Position numbers and translations under genes: made by a program. From an uncultured Paracoccaceae bacterium (GTDB lineage: Bacteria; Pseudomonadota; Alphaproteobacteria; Rhodobacterales; Rhodobacteraceae), in NCBI GenBank assembly GCA_947495795.1, contig CANMAI010000010.1, forward strand, positions 62,001 through 126,000: 64,000 bases of DNA, given 5' to 3'. The notes beneath the pieces were generated by a model, which ran no database searches, was not told the DNA's origin, and saw only the letters and a program-made list of their open reading frames with translations. Each line of letters opens with the position of its first letter. The first letter of the stretch is position 1. Below, piece by piece: positions 32,851 through 42,731 of this stretch.

Positions 32851-34131
32851 CTAATTGATCGAGCGCCTTAGGTCAGGCCTTGCATCCAGCACTGCCCGGC
32901 GTACGCGATCGGGATAGTCGGCGGGAAACACCCAGCGGGTGAGATCCGTGCTTGGCACGAGGCCCCTGGCTTCCGCTGACAGCCCAAATGTCAGGGATGC
33001 AATCAGATCGCTGGCAACCCAAGGGCTTTCGCGCAGGTACCGATGCCCGTTTGCGGTATTGGATCGCTCGGCATCAGTGACGTCGATCAGGGTCAGGTTC
33101 GGATAACTGCGCAGGAAGGTCTGGATGTGCGGGGGAAGCGGTGTGCGGCTACTTTGGCCAAGACGCCCGCTTCCACGAAACAGGAAGCTGGACAGGTTGA
33201 GTGCCAGATCCCTGGTGGATTGATACAGAGTCAACTGTTCCGGAATGCGGTCGGCCCCGTCAATCAGATAGGCCCCCAGACGTTTCGGGTCGGCATCACT
33301 GCTGATCAGAACCACCTGTCCCAGCTTCAGGGTTTGCCTGATCCGAGCGGCGGATGCCGACTTGAACTCCAGCCCGTATTGACCCAGTGCCTCTGTTACC
33401 ATCCTGGTCCCGGCAGAATAGGCAACCAAGTGAATGCGACGTGCATTCGTTTCGCTAGCGAGATACTTGATGAAGCGTCGCAGCTGGAAGGCCCCGACGC
33501 TCGCCTCTTCGGTGTCGTCCAGATAGTCGAACAGACTTGTACCTGCAGGCCAAGCATACCCGATGAACGTGTTCGCGTAGCCTGAAAAATGGCGCATTTC
33601 GGACGCCACAAGCAGTGGGTTCTGAAAATCCGATTGTGCGCCGTGGATATAGATCACGATGTCATCGCCGGGGGCAGCAGCGATCCGCGCATTCACTGCG
33701 TCCGCGAAGCGTCGATCCACGGCCAAGGCGTCGCCGGCAAAGAGAGCCGGATCTGCGGCCGGATGTCGGGACGCCTGGAGCGGACCAAATTCCTCTACAC
33801 CGATTACCCGCACGGGCAGAACTCTCGGCCTGTTCTCTTGCAGTGTAAACTGAATAAGATCGGCGGTGGACAGATCGGGTAGCCCCAGCCTCATCGACGC
33901 CCGGCCGACACGCAGGATGCCTGCAGAGGTGTCGCCGTAGGGGCGGTCGGTCGCGGGCTCACGTTCGGTTGCATAGAGAATGGACCGGTCCTGTGGAACG
34001 CGCCCGCGAAACGGATCGATGTCGCCGTTGGTATAAAGCACCGGCGGGTCGGCGATATCGTCTTCAAAAATCGGACCGCTTGAACCGCAAGCCGCAAGAA
34101 CGAACAAAAATCCGAAGAAGAACAATCTCAC
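32851..34131 (-). CDS. alpha/beta hydrolase lipoprotein (DUF900 type)
   Basis: 426 residues with a lipoprotein signal (lipobox LAAC at residues 12-15), so probably anchored in the outer or inner membrane. The hydrolase core has IVIYIHGAQSDFQNP (oxyanion strand), SGYANTFIGYAWPAG and the nucleophile segment IHLVAYSAGTRMVTEALG, the arrangement of DUF900/esterase-lipase superfamily proteins. Substrate unknown. A 292-bp gap without another gene separates it from the BCCT gene on the same strand. Confidence 0.82.
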   Translation of the reverse strand: MRLFFFGFLFVLAACGSSGPIFEDDIADPPVLYTNGDIDPFRGRVPQDRSILYATEREPATDRPYGDTSAGILRVGRASMRLGLPDLSTADLIQFTLQENRPRVLPVRVIGVEEFGPLQASRHPAADPALFAGDALAVDRRFADAVNARIAAAPGDDIVIYIHGAQSDFQNPLLVASEMRHFSGYANTFIGYAWPAGTSLFDYLDDTEEASVGAFQLRRFIKYLASETNARRIHLVAYSAGTRMVTEALGQYGLEFKSASAARIRQTLKLGQVVLISSDADPKRLGAYLIDGADRIPEQLTLYQSTRDLALNLSSFLFRGSGRLGQSSRTPLPPHIQTFLRSYPNLTLIDVTDAERSNTANGHRYLRESPWVASDLIASLTFGLSAEARGLVPSTDLTRWVFPADYPDRVRRAVLDARPDLRRSIN

Positions 34132-34300
34132 CTAGTCATCCTTCGATGCTTACACTGCCGAGCGTACGTTTTACCGCGCAGCAGCACAGTCCGTGCACAG
34201 CTTATATATAGGAAAATCGAAGAAGTCTCTGCAATCGAACTTTGCTCCATAAAGGAACAGTCTGGCAGCGTAGCGAAGCGCTATACCAGGGATCCGCTGA
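34132..34300. other. intergenic stretch upstream of the DUF900 gene
   Basis: No gene recognised. It includes the AT-rich segment around 34200-34225 and should hold the promoter of the minus-strand DUF900 gene. It borders an IS5-family transposase relic. Confidence 0.4.
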
Positions 34301-34586
34301 AATCTGCAAAATGCGCTTTCGATCGTCGGGTACTCGGGACGTAAATTGCGCGACGCGATGAAGGGCCACGGCGACCGGAGGATCGAAGTCATCCGTCCGT
34401 CCGACCGCGCAAGGTTTCATGATCTTAATTCGAAGGTGGGGTAGTGAGCGGCCCTTTGAATGGCTCGGACGATGCGGACGATTGGCCAAAGATCGGGAGA
34501 AATTAATCGAAAGCCCACAAGCATGGGACTATCTCGCCAGCCTCCGCCTTATAACGCGCAGACGCGAAAGTGATTGCCATCAATGA
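34301..34586 (+). pseudogene. IS5-family transposase C-terminal relic, frameshifted
   Basis: In one frame from 34301 to the stop at 34442 the sequence reads GYSGRKLRDAMKGHGDRRIE and then VIRPSDRARFHDL. After a frameshift near 34440, the frame from 34446 to the stop at 34584 reads ERPFEWLGRCGRLAKDRE followed by AWDYLASLRLITRR. Together these are the C-terminal half of an IS5/IS427-type transposase, including the region with the last DDE glutamate (VER). The N-terminal half and the terminal inverted repeats were not found, so it is dead. Confidence 0.78.
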
Positions 34587-34839
34587 TAGACTTTCCTGTC
34601 TGGCTCTCAAGCTTCCCTTTTTCAGTCCTCAGACCTGGCCGGAGGGCATGATTACAGCCTCAGACTCGTTTTCGCCCTTCGGGCAAAGTTCATCACATCA
34701 GATTAAGTCGTCATGTATGGTCTCGAACAGCTCTCTGTGACGCGTGTTGACGCGCATCCCGCCAAATGTGACATGAGGGTAAATCTGATCCAACAACAGG
34801 TGACTAAGCGGCCAATTCTGAACGGTTTGGAGTCTTGCT

Positions 34840-35877
34840 ATGGCGGCCTCACTGAAGAGTGAAATCGAAACGGATCTGAGTGGCCCCGTGGTTGTTCTTG
34901 GTGCGGGCGCGATTGGTCTTTTTGTAGGCGGGCATTGGGCTGCGAAGGGTGTGCCGGTTGTTTTTCTGGGCCGGAAAGCACGGTTGGAAGAGCTTGCGCG
35001 TAGCGGGTTGAGGCTGAGTGGGGCGGGGCGTGCACTGCCGCTCGGTGCTTTGCAGATGACGGATGATGCGGCTGTGCTGACAGGTGCCGGGATGGTCGTA
35101 GTGGCCGTGAAGGCGACCGGATTGGCGGGCGCTATCGAGGACATTCGAGCGCATCTGCCGCCCGGGGTTGCGGTGGTGAGCCTTTTGAATGGTGTGGGGC
35201 CGAGTGTGGCTTTGGCGGATGCGTTGCCAGACCATCCGGTGATTGCGGGGATGGTACCGTTTAACGTGGTGTGGGACGGGCCTGGGCATTTGAAGCGTTC
35301 GGGTGCCGGGCAGGTTACGCTGGCGCGGGCTCCGGCCTCCGCGCTGTTGGCCGAGCGTGTGCTTGGGAGTGGTGTGCCGGTGACGGTAGGCGCAGATATC
35401 CGGGCGGTGCAGTACGGCAAGCTGCTTTTGAACCTCAACAATCCGATCAACGCGCTTTCGGGAAAGACGCTTTTCGCGGAGTTGTGCGGCGGAGGCTATC
35501 GGGAGATCTTTGCGCGCGCGGTGGAGGAGGCGATGCAGGTCTACGCAGCGGCTGGTATCCGCCCTGCGCAGGTAGGACCAACCGCGCCGGAGAAGGCTGT
35601 GCGGGTGCTGCGCTGGCCTGATTTCCTCTTTCGCCATATCGTCTTGCGGGTTCAGGGGATCACGCGGGGGAGCATGACATCTATGGCGTCGGATCTTGCA
35701 TCTGGCCGGGAGACGGAGATTGATGCAATCAACGGGGAGATCGTGCGGCTGGCCGAGCGGCTGGGTGTGGACGCGCCGGTGAATGCTGGTTTGGTGCGCC
35801 TGATCAAGGCGGCAGAGGCGGGTGGGCAGGCTACTTATTCCGAGGCGGCGCTGATGGAGGCGCTGGTGCTGGCCTGA
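34840..35877 (+). CDS. 2-dehydropantoate 2-reductase (ketopantoate reductase family)
   Basis: 345 residues. An N-terminal Rossmann fold with [20 protein letters not shown] binds NADPH. A catalytic-type lysine lies in [17 protein letters not shown], and a C-terminal helical domain ends with [19 protein letters not shown], matching ApbA/PanE proteins. Ketopantoate reduction is a step to CoA, but the family has paralogues with other 2-oxoacid or opine-like substrates, so the symbol is left blank. The upstream 250 bp hold no convincing gene. Confidence 0.85.
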   Translation: MAASLKSEIETDLSGPVVVLGAGAIGLFVGGHWAAKGVPVVFLGRKARLEELARSGLRLSGAGRALPLGALQMTDDAAVLTGAGMVVVAVKATGLAGAIEDIRAHLPPGVAVVSLLNGVGPSVALADALPDHPVIAGMVPFNVVWDGPGHLKRSGAGQVTLARAPASALLAERVLGSGVPVTVGADIRAVQYGKLLLNLNNPINALSGKTLFAELCGGGYREIFARAVEEAMQVYAAAGIRPAQVGPTAPEKAVRVLRWPDFLFRHIVLRVQGITRGSMTSMASDLASGRETEIDAINGEIVRLAERLGVDAPVNAGLVRLIKAAEAGGQATYSEAALMEALVLA

Positions 35878-35941
35878 CCCATTTGGCCTTGGCATCATCC
35901 CCATGCCCCGGTATCTCCGAAGGCTGAAGGAGCCCGGCCCC

Positions 35942-37042
35942 ATGAGTATGAATACATTTGGACATCTTTACCGCGTGACGACTTGGGGGGAGAGCCACGG
36001 GCCTGCCTTGGGTGCGACGGTGGATGGCTGCCCGCCGGGTGTGCCAATTACCGAGACGGATCTGCAGATTTGGATGGACAAGCGGAAACCCGGCCAGTCG
36101 AAATTTACCACGCAGCGAAAAGAAGCGGATGCTGTGGAGATTCTGAGCGGGGTTTATGAGGGCAAGACCACAGGGACACCAGTACAGCTTTTGATCCGCA
36201 ACACGGATCAACGCTCCAAGGATTATTCCGAGATTGCCGAGAAGTTTCGGCCCGGCCATGCGGATATCACCTATTGGCAGAAATACGGGATACGTGATCC
36301 GCGCGGTGGGGGACGTTCCTCCGCAAGGGAAACGGCGGCGCGTGTGGCCGCTGGAGGTTTGGCGCGCGCGGTTTTGGCGGAGATGGTGCCGGGGCTGAAA
36401 ATCACCGGATATATGGTGCAGATGGGGCCGAAGGAGATTGATCGGAGCCGGTTCGATTGGGACGAGATTGCGCGCAATCCGTTCTGGGTGCCGGATGCCG
36501 GGGCGGCGGAGGTGTGGGCTGGCTATCTGGATGATCTGCGCAAATCCGGGAACTCTGTGGGCGCAGTGATCGAGGTGACGGCTTCCGGTGTGCCTGCCGG
36601 TATCGGTGCGCCCATCTATGCCAAGCTCGATACCGACATAGCGGCGGCGATGATGAGCATCAACGCGGTGAAGGGTGTGGAGATCGGAGCAGGGATGGGC
36701 TCTGCCGCTTTGACGGGGATCGAAAATGCCGATGAGATTTCTATGGGTGCTGATGGCCCTTCTTATAGTACGAACCATGCGGGTGGTGTTTTGGGTGGCA
36801 TTGCTACCGGCCAGGACATTGTGGCGCGTTTTGCGGTGAAGCCCACCTCCTCCATCCTGACACCACGGACGACGATTACAAAGGCGGGTGAGCCAACGGA
36901 GATCGTGACGAAAGGGCGGCATGATCCCTGCGTGGGAATACGCGCGGTGCCGGTAGGCGAGGCGATGATGGCCTGCGTACTGCTGGACCATATTTTGCTT
37001 CATCGCGGGCAGGTGGGGGAGAACCGGGGTAAGATTGGTTAG
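35942..37042 (+). CDS. aroC: chorismate synthase
   Basis: A 366-residue AroC, which converts EPSP to chorismate with reduced FMN at the end of the shikimate pathway. It has the N-terminal [36 protein letters not shown] and the C-terminal [20 protein letters not shown] 35942 follows AAGGAG at about 9 bp; an in-frame start at 35903 lacks homologous N-terminal sequence and ATG 35948 is also possible. Confidence 0.95.
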   Translation: MSMNTFGHLYRVTTWGESHGPALGATVDGCPPGVPITETDLQIWMDKRKPGQSKFTTQRKEADAVEILSGVYEGKTTGTPVQLLIRNTDQRSKDYSEIAEKFRPGHADITYWQKYGIRDPRGGGRSSARETAARVAAGGLARAVLAEMVPGLKITGYMVQMGPKEIDRSRFDWDEIARNPFWVPDAGAAEVWAGYLDDLRKSGNSVGAVIEVTASGVPAGIGAPIYAKLDTDIAAAMMSINAVKGVEIGAGMGSAALTGIENADEISMGADGPSYSTNHAGGVLGGIATGQDIVARFAVKPTSSILTPRTTITKAGEPTEIVTKGRHDPCVGIRAVPVGEAMMACVLLDHILLHRGQVGENRGKIG

Positions 37043-37069
37043 GGTTTCCGATAACCAGATTCCAAACTG

Positions 37070-37582
37070 ATGAGGATTGCCGTGATTACCTCTGAGTATT
37101 GCAAAATGATGGCCCGCTACAATCGATGGCAAAACACGTCTCTGATGAATGCGGCCTGCAGCTTGAGTGACACTGATCGGTGGGCTGATCGGGGTGCCTT
37201 CTTTGGCTCAATTGCGGCTACTTTCAATCATCTGTTGTGGGATGACGCCCTTTGGCTGGCCCGGTTCGGTGGAAACGAGCGTCCGGAGGACAGCATTTCC
37301 GTTTCCCTGCGCGATCCGGCTGATTGGAGCGAATTCTGTGCTGCGCGGCAACGCAGGGATAGCGAGATTGAAGCCTGGGCGCATGGGTTGGCCGAGAGTG
37401 ATCTGACCGGTGATTTGGCATGGTACCCAGCCGGTTTGGACAAGAGAGTAAAGAAACCCAAAGCGGTTTGCGCCATCCATTTTTTCAACCATCAGACGCA
37501 TCACCGTGGCCAGATTCATGCCATGTTGACAGCAGCTGGCACTGAACCTGAAGCCACTGATCTTCCGATGCTGGAACCATGA
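37070..37582 (+). CDS. DinB-family protein
   Basis: A 170-residue four-helix-bundle protein of the DinB/YfiT superfamily. The metal-binding histidine triad is recognisable: FNHLLWDD near residue 49 and HFFNHQTHHRGQIH near 142-150. Proteins of this superfamily include damage-inducible proteins of unknown role and thiol-dependent S-transferases. No SOS box was seen upstream. ATG 37070 is used; GTG 37082 is in frame. It lies 27 bp after aroC and 1 bp before the HAD gene. Confidence 0.83.
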   Translation: MRIAVITSEYCKMMARYNRWQNTSLMNAACSLSDTDRWADRGAFFGSIAATFNHLLWDDALWLARFGGNERPEDSISVSLRDPADWSEFCAARQRRDSEIEAWAHGLAESDLTGDLAWYPAGLDKRVKKPKAVCAIHFFNHQTHHRGQIHAMLTAAGTEPEATDLPMLEP

Positions 37583-37583
37583 G

Positions 37584-38276
37584 ATGACACAACCTTCTGC
37601 GCTTATCTTCGATGTGTTTGGAACCTGCGTGGATTGGCGAACATCCGTAGCGGGTGAGGTTGCAACTGCTTTGCCTGATGTTGATCCGTTCGCGTTTGCC
37701 GATGCCTGGCGCGCAGAGTACCAGCCTGCCATGGCGCGGATCCGTGATGGCGACAGAGGGTATGTAGCGCTGGATGTGCTGCACCGGGAGAATCTGGATA
37801 TCGTGGCGGAGCGCTTTGGGGTGATGCCTGCCGATCCGGCTTCGCTGGCGCGGGTGTGGGAGCGATTGGTGCCTTGGGCGGATGTTGTGCAGGGACTAGG
37901 GGCAATGAAGGCGCAGAGGATCATCGCGCCTTGTTCCAACGGATCGATTGCCCTGATGACGCGGTTGGCGAAGTTCGGCGGGCTGCCGTGGGATTGTATT
38001 CTTGGTGCTGATATAGCGCAGGATTACAAGCCGAAGCCTGCCGTATACCACGCATGTTGTGCAGCGCTGCAGTTGCCGCCTGAGGTTGTGATGATGGTCG
38101 CCGCCCATAATGATGATCTGGACGCAGCGGCCAAGGCCGGATTGCAGACAGCATTTGTCGCGCGCGCCACCGAGTATGGAGCGGCGCAGGAGCGGGATCT
38201 CGCTCCAGAGGGCAATTGGACCTGTACTGCGCCCGATTTCCCTTCCTTGGCAGTATTGCTATTTCCAAATGCATAG
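37584..38276 (+). CDS. HAD-superfamily hydrolase (haloacid dehalogenase type II-like)
   Basis: 230 residues with the HAD motifs: nucleophile FDVFGTCVDW (Asp10), motif II SNGS, lysine in DYKPKPAVYH and motif IV AAHNDDLDAA. Overall it follows type II (S)-2-haloacid dehalogenases. The usual AAHPWD is replaced by AAHNDD, so the substrate could differ. It is 1 bp downstream of the DinB gene and converges with murJ. Confidence 0.84.
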   Translation: MTQPSALIFDVFGTCVDWRTSVAGEVATALPDVDPFAFADAWRAEYQPAMARIRDGDRGYVALDVLHRENLDIVAERFGVMPADPASLARVWERLVPWADVVQGLGAMKAQRIIAPCSNGSIALMTRLAKFGGLPWDCILGADIAQDYKPKPAVYHACCAALQLPPEVVMMVAAHNDDLDAAAKAGLQTAFVARATEYGAAQERDLAPEGNWTCTAPDFPSLAVLLFPNA

Positions 38277-38361
38277 GCCCGAGTAGAAACCGGTTGGCCC
38301 GTTCTGCAAATCAAGAAGAGTCTTTGGTTAACAGGTTTGCCTTGAGGGAGCGCGCGTATGT

Positions 38362-39921
38362 TTAGGTATCGGCCCCGCGGGGTTTTGCGAAGGCGGCTTT
38401 GAGATCTGATGGTCGGAGAGCGCCGAGCACGTAGGCTGATGCGGCATACGTTGCCATGCCGACGAATATGAGCGCTGCGAGGGCTGCGTAGCGGAGCGTT
38501 GGCATTATGAGTGCATCTGCGAGCACGAGAGCCGTGCCATAGCAGGCTAGCCCCATGATGACGGAGGCTACGGCGAGCCTTGGGATGCGGGATTTCAGGC
38601 GGTTGTCCAACTGTATGGCGCCTTCGTGGTGGCGAGCGCCGTACCATAGAAGGGCGAGCATCGCATACGCGCTTAGGGTGGTGCCGACGGCGGCCGCGAG
38701 ATAGCCGATGACGGGAGAGAGCCCGATAGCGAGTGCCGCGTTCACCACCATCGACACAAGGGCGTAGTGGAAGGGGCGGCGTGTATCCTCCCGCGCGAAG
38801 AAGACGGGTGAGATGACCTTTTGGAGGACGAAGGCGGGGAGGCCTGCGCCATAGATGGCCACCGCTGTGGCGGTGGCGGCTGCATGTGCGCTGGTGAAGG
38901 CACCACGCTCGAAGAGGACGGAGGTGAGCGGGCCTGCAATGACGATGAGGGCTACCGCCGAGGGGAGGGCGAGCGCGAGCGAGAACTCGAACGCGCGGTT
39001 GATCTGATGGATGCCACCCTCGCGATCGCCTGCGCCAAGGCGGCGGGAGAGATCGGGTAGAAGCACGACCCCGATGGCGATGCCGACAAGGCCGAGAGGA
39101 AGCTGGTAGAGCCTGTCCGCGTAGTTGAGCCAGGCCACGGCGCCCTCGAAATGAGAGGCAACCTGGCGGCCCACCAGAAGGTTGATCTGCACAACACCGC
39201 CTGCCAGCGCTGCGGGTGCTGCGATGATGGCGAGGCGTTTGAGCTCAGGTGTGAGGCGCGGCATGCGGGGCGTGAGGCGCAGACCTTCCCGTGCTGCGGC
39301 CTGCCAGAGCATGACCGCTTGTGCGATACCTGCGATGGGAACGGCGATGGCGAGAGACCAGCCGATATCCCAGCCGAATGTGGTGGCCAGCAGCATGGCC
39401 GCGATGAGCACGATGTTGAGGAAGACGGGCGCTGCTGCGGCAGCCCAGAAACGCCCCATTGCGTTGAGTGCGCCGGAGAGAAGCGCTGCGATCGAGATGA
39501 AGAGAATATAGGGAAAGGTGATGCGGGCGAAGGCCGTGGTGAGCGTGAACCGCTCATCTTCAGCGAAGCCTGATGCCATGGCGTAAACGAGCGCCGGCAT
39601 TGCGATCTGCGCTACGAGCGTGAGGATGATAAGGATTGTCGCGAGGGCAGAGAGGGCATCGCGGGCGAAATCCTCCGCTCCCTCGCCAGCTTCCAGTTTC
39701 TTGGAGAAGAGCGGGATGAAAGCCATGTTGAACGCCCCTTCCGCGAAGAAGCGGCGGAAGAGATTAGGGAGCGAGAAGGCGATTAGGAAAGCTTCGGCCA
39801 CGGGGCCGGAGCCCAGGAAGCCTGCGATCAGGATATCGCGCACGAAGCCGAGGATACGGCTTGCGAGCGTCCAGACACCTACCGTCATGAATGCAGGGAG
39901 CAGGCGGATCGGGCGGCTCAA
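38362..39921 (-). CDS. murJ: lipid II flippase MurJ
   Basis: A 519-residue MOP-superfamily membrane protein with about 14 helices that moves lipid II across the inner membrane for peptidoglycan synthesis. Diagnostic segments are RILGFVRDILIAGFLGSGPV and SLPNLFRRFFAEGAFNMAFIPLFS near the N-terminus and the TVLFERGAFT-like VLFERGAFTSAHA. ATG 39921 overlaps the glnD stop by 4 bp, a glnD-murJ order frequent in alphaproteobacteria. Confidence 0.95.
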   Translation of the reverse strand: MSRPIRLLPAFMTVGVWTLASRILGFVRDILIAGFLGSGPVAEAFLIAFSLPNLFRRFFAEGAFNMAFIPLFSKKLEAGEGAEDFARDALSALATILIILTLVAQIAMPALVYAMASGFAEDERFTLTTAFARITFPYILFISIAALLSGALNAMGRFWAAAAAPVFLNIVLIAAMLLATTFGWDIGWSLAIAVPIAGIAQAVMLWQAAAREGLRLTPRMPRLTPELKRLAIIAAPAALAGGVVQINLLVGRQVASHFEGAVAWLNYADRLYQLPLGLVGIAIGVVLLPDLSRRLGAGDREGGIHQINRAFEFSLALALPSAVALIVIAGPLTSVLFERGAFTSAHAAATATAVAIYGAGLPAFVLQKVISPVFFAREDTRRPFHYALVSMVVNAALAIGLSPVIGYLAAAVGTTLSAYAMLALLWYGARHHEGAIQLDNRLKSRIPRLAVASVIMGLACYGTALVLADALIMPTLRYAALAALIFVGMATYAASAYVLGALRPSDLKAAFAKPRGADT

Positions 39922-42731
39922 GGCTCGGCCCGTTCCCGGCCCTGACGGATCGCGTTCTGAAGCTTCCTCCGGATCTGCTCCTGCTTGTTCTGTGAATGGA
40001 TCTTGAGGCCGAAAAGATCCTTCACGTAGAAGCTGTCCACCACCTGCTCCCCGTATGTGGCAATGATCGCGGAGGAAATCGTGATACCTGCATCGGTGAG
40101 TGTGCGGGAGAGATCGTAAAGGAGGCCCGGGCGGTCGCGGGTATCCACCTCGATGATCGTGAAAATCTCGGACCCTTCGTTGTTGAAGGAAATCTCGGTC
40201 GGCACCTCGAAATCGCGCTCGCGTTTCTTGAGGCGATCCTTGGTGGCGAAAGCGTCTCGCGCCACCACTTCGCCCGCCAATGTTCGGGCAATGGTCTTGC
40301 GCAGACGGGGGAGGCGCGCAGCCTCGAACGGGCTGCCATCGTCATCCTGTATCCAGAAGACGGCAGTCGCCATGCCATCTGATGTGGTGTAGCTGCGGGC
40401 ATCGACGATATTGGCATTTGCGAGCGCCAATGCGCCTGCGAGGCGGGAAAAAAGGCCGGGATGATCGGGCATTGTGAAGCAGGCGCGGGTTGCGTCCCTG
40501 TCTTCGTCGGGGTCGATGCTGATCGCGGGTGTGGTGTTGGTGGCTTTCTTGATCAGGTTGGCGAAAACGGCCTGAATGCGGGGGGTGAGGCCGAGCCAGA
40601 ACGCATCGTAGTGACGCTCGGCCTCTGCTTCGATGGCCTCCTTGGGCCAATCCGGCAGTGCGGCGGCGAAGCGGCCCTTGGCTTCGGCGATGCGCTCGCC
40701 GGTGGATTGAGGGTCCATCTCGCCTGTCAGTATTTCCAGCGTGCGGGCGTAAAGCTCCCGGATCAGCATAGCCTTCCAGTTGTTCCAGACCCCGGGGCCG
40801 ACGCCGCGGATATCGCAGACGGTGAGGACACAGAGGAGCTTGAGCCGTGCCGGTGTCTGCACGATGGCTGCAAAGTCGCGCAGGGTGCGGGCATCGGAGA
40901 GATCGCGCTTCTGGGCGAAATCGGACATCACAAGATGATTGCGCACGAGCCATGTGATGGTTTCGCATTCCTCCGCAGGAAGGCCGAGGCGGGGGCAGAG
41001 CCCTTCTGCAATTTCGGCCCCGATCACGGAATGATCTTCGGGGCGACCCTTGCCGATATCATGGAGGAGAAGGGCAACATAGAGAACGCGGCGGTTCACC
41101 CCGCGTTCGAGGATGCCGGAGGCAACGGGCAGATCCTCCACCAATTGGCCCTGCTCAATCTGAAAGAGCTGGGTAATGCATTGGAGCGTGTGCTCATCGA
41201 CTGTGTAGTGGTGATACATGTTGAACTGCATCATCGCGACGATCTTGCCAAATTCTGGAATGAAGGCGCCAAGTACATCCAGTTCGTTCAGGCGGCGGAG
41301 AGCGCGGATGGGATCGTCGGTATCGAGCAGCAGATCGAGGAATATCTGATTGGCCACCGGATCGTTGCGCATCTTGTCATCGATCAGATCGAGATGGGCT
41401 GTGATCAGCCGCATCGCGTTGGGGTGCAGCAACAGCCCGGTGCGCAGCCCCTCCTGCATGGTGCGCAGGATGTTCACCGGATCGCGGACAATCGCCTCCT
41501 CATCCTCAAGATCCAGCCTGCCGTTCACGTTCCTGTAGCCCTCCGCCGTGCGGTCCGTGGCGAAAGAGAATGTGCGGGCGATGGCGCGGGTGAGCGACGG
41601 GCGGGTTGTGACATGCTCCGCCTCCAGCGCCACGAGGAAAATCCGGGTGAGTTCGCCGACGCGCTTGGCGTGGGTGAAGTAGGTTTGCATGAAGCGCTCC
41701 ACTCCGCGCTGGCCCCTTGTATCCTTGAAACCAAGGGCTTCGGCCACTTCCACCTGCGTGTCGAACGTAAGCTGTTCGGTCGCGCGGCCGGTAACAAGAT
41801 GAAGGTGGACGCGGGTGGCCCAAAGGAAGTTTTCCGCCTCGCGGAAGATCGCCACCTCATCCTCGGTGAAGACGCCGATATTCACCAGCTCTTCCACGGA
41901 TTTGGCGTGATTGAGGTATTTGGCGATCCAGAAGAGCGTTTGCAGATCACGCAACCCACCCTTGCTTTCCTTCACGTTGGGTTCCACCAGATAACGCGAG
42001 CCGCCATTCCGTTTGTGGCGATTGCCGCGCTCTGCCAGCTTTGCCTCTACGAACTCCGGGCCTGTATTGTCGAAAAGCTCCTCCCAAAGACGGGTATCGA
42101 GCTCTTCTGCCAATGCTTTCTCTCCCATCAGGTAGCGATGCTCCAGAAGAGACGTGCGGATGGTGATATCCGCCTTGGCTTGGCGGAGGCATTCATCCAC
42201 TGTGCGCACGGAATGGCCGAGCTTTATCCTGAGATCCCAGAGGATGTAGAGCGCACTTTCGATTACGCTCTCGCCCCATGCTGTTTGCTTGTAAGGCGTG
42301 AGAAAGAGGAGATCGACATCGGAGAACGGGGCCATTTCGGCCCGTCCGCAACCGCCGACTGCGATCACGGCAATCTGCTCCGTGCTGGTTGGATTGGGGT
42401 TGGGATGAAGGTGGGCGATCACCCTCTCCACAGTCAGTACGACGATCTGATCGGTGAGGTAGCTATAGGCGGTTATCGCCTCTCTGGTGGCGAAGGGATC
42501 TTTCTGAAGGCCCGTCCTTATCTTTTCCCGTGCGGCCTTGAGAGCGCCAGAGAGATGGGCCACAAGCATTTCGCGGATATCTTCCGGTGCTTCGGCACAT
42601 ATCTGAGCCTCCAGCGCGGCCTTATCCAAAAGCGCCGATTGTGTGAGGCCGAGCCGCGGCCATGCAGTGGCGTCAGGAGCCGCCTGGAGCTGCGAAGCTG
42701 CGGGGGGCTGGATCGATGGGGCGTGCGTCAC
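39918..42731 (-). CDS. glnD: [protein-PII] uridylyltransferase/uridylyl-removing enzyme
   Basis: 937 residues, full length. It has a nucleotidyltransferase domain with GGCGRAEMAPFSDVDLLFL, the PII-uridylyltransferase linker, an HD domain with LLLHDIGKGRPEDHS (uridylyl removal), and two C-terminal ACT domains (the second starting about FTIIEVDTRDRPGLLYDL). GlnD senses glutamine and modifies PII to control nitrogen assimilation. The start overlaps the end of the LpoA-like gene by 59 bp. A 780-codon frame on the opposite strand is an antisense shadow. Confidence 0.95.
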   Translation of the reverse strand: MTHAPSIQPPAASQLQAAPDATAWPRLGLTQSALLDKAALEAQICAEAPEDIREMLVAHLSGALKAAREKIRTGLQKDPFATREAITAYSYLTDQIVVLTVERVIAHLHPNPNPTSTEQIAVIAVGGCGRAEMAPFSDVDLLFLTPYKQTAWGESVIESALYILWDLRIKLGHSVRTVDECLRQAKADITIRTSLLEHRYLMGEKALAEELDTRLWEELFDNTGPEFVEAKLAERGNRHKRNGGSRYLVEPNVKESKGGLRDLQTLFWIAKYLNHAKSVEELVNIGVFTEDEVAIFREAENFLWATRVHLHLVTGRATEQLTFDTQVEVAEALGFKDTRGQRGVERFMQTYFTHAKRVGELTRIFLVALEAEHVTTRPSLTRAIARTFSFATDRTAEGYRNVNGRLDLEDEEAIVRDPVNILRTMQEGLRTGLLLHPNAMRLITAHLDLIDDKMRNDPVANQIFLDLLLDTDDPIRALRRLNELDVLGAFIPEFGKIVAMMQFNMYHHYTVDEHTLQCITQLFQIEQGQLVEDLPVASGILERGVNRRVLYVALLLHDIGKGRPEDHSVIGAEIAEGLCPRLGLPAEECETITWLVRNHLVMSDFAQKRDLSDARTLRDFAAIVQTPARLKLLCVLTVCDIRGVGPGVWNNWKAMLIRELYARTLEILTGEMDPQSTGERIAEAKGRFAAALPDWPKEAIEAEAERHYDAFWLGLTPRIQAVFANLIKKATNTTPAISIDPDEDRDATRACFTMPDHPGLFSRLAGALALANANIVDARSYTTSDGMATAVFWIQDDDGSPFEAARLPRLRKTIARTLAGEVVARDAFATKDRLKKRERDFEVPTEISFNNEGSEIFTIIEVDTRDRPGLLYDLSRTLTDAGITISSAIIATYGEQVVDSFYVKDLFGLKIHSQNKQEQIRRKLQNAIRQGRERAEP

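Noticed and set aside
34698-34840. Minus-strand frame ending near 34698, upstream of the ketopantoate reductase gene
   Set aside because: The last 45 codons look protein-like, but there is no start or ribosome binding site and the rest is antisense to the reductase gene.
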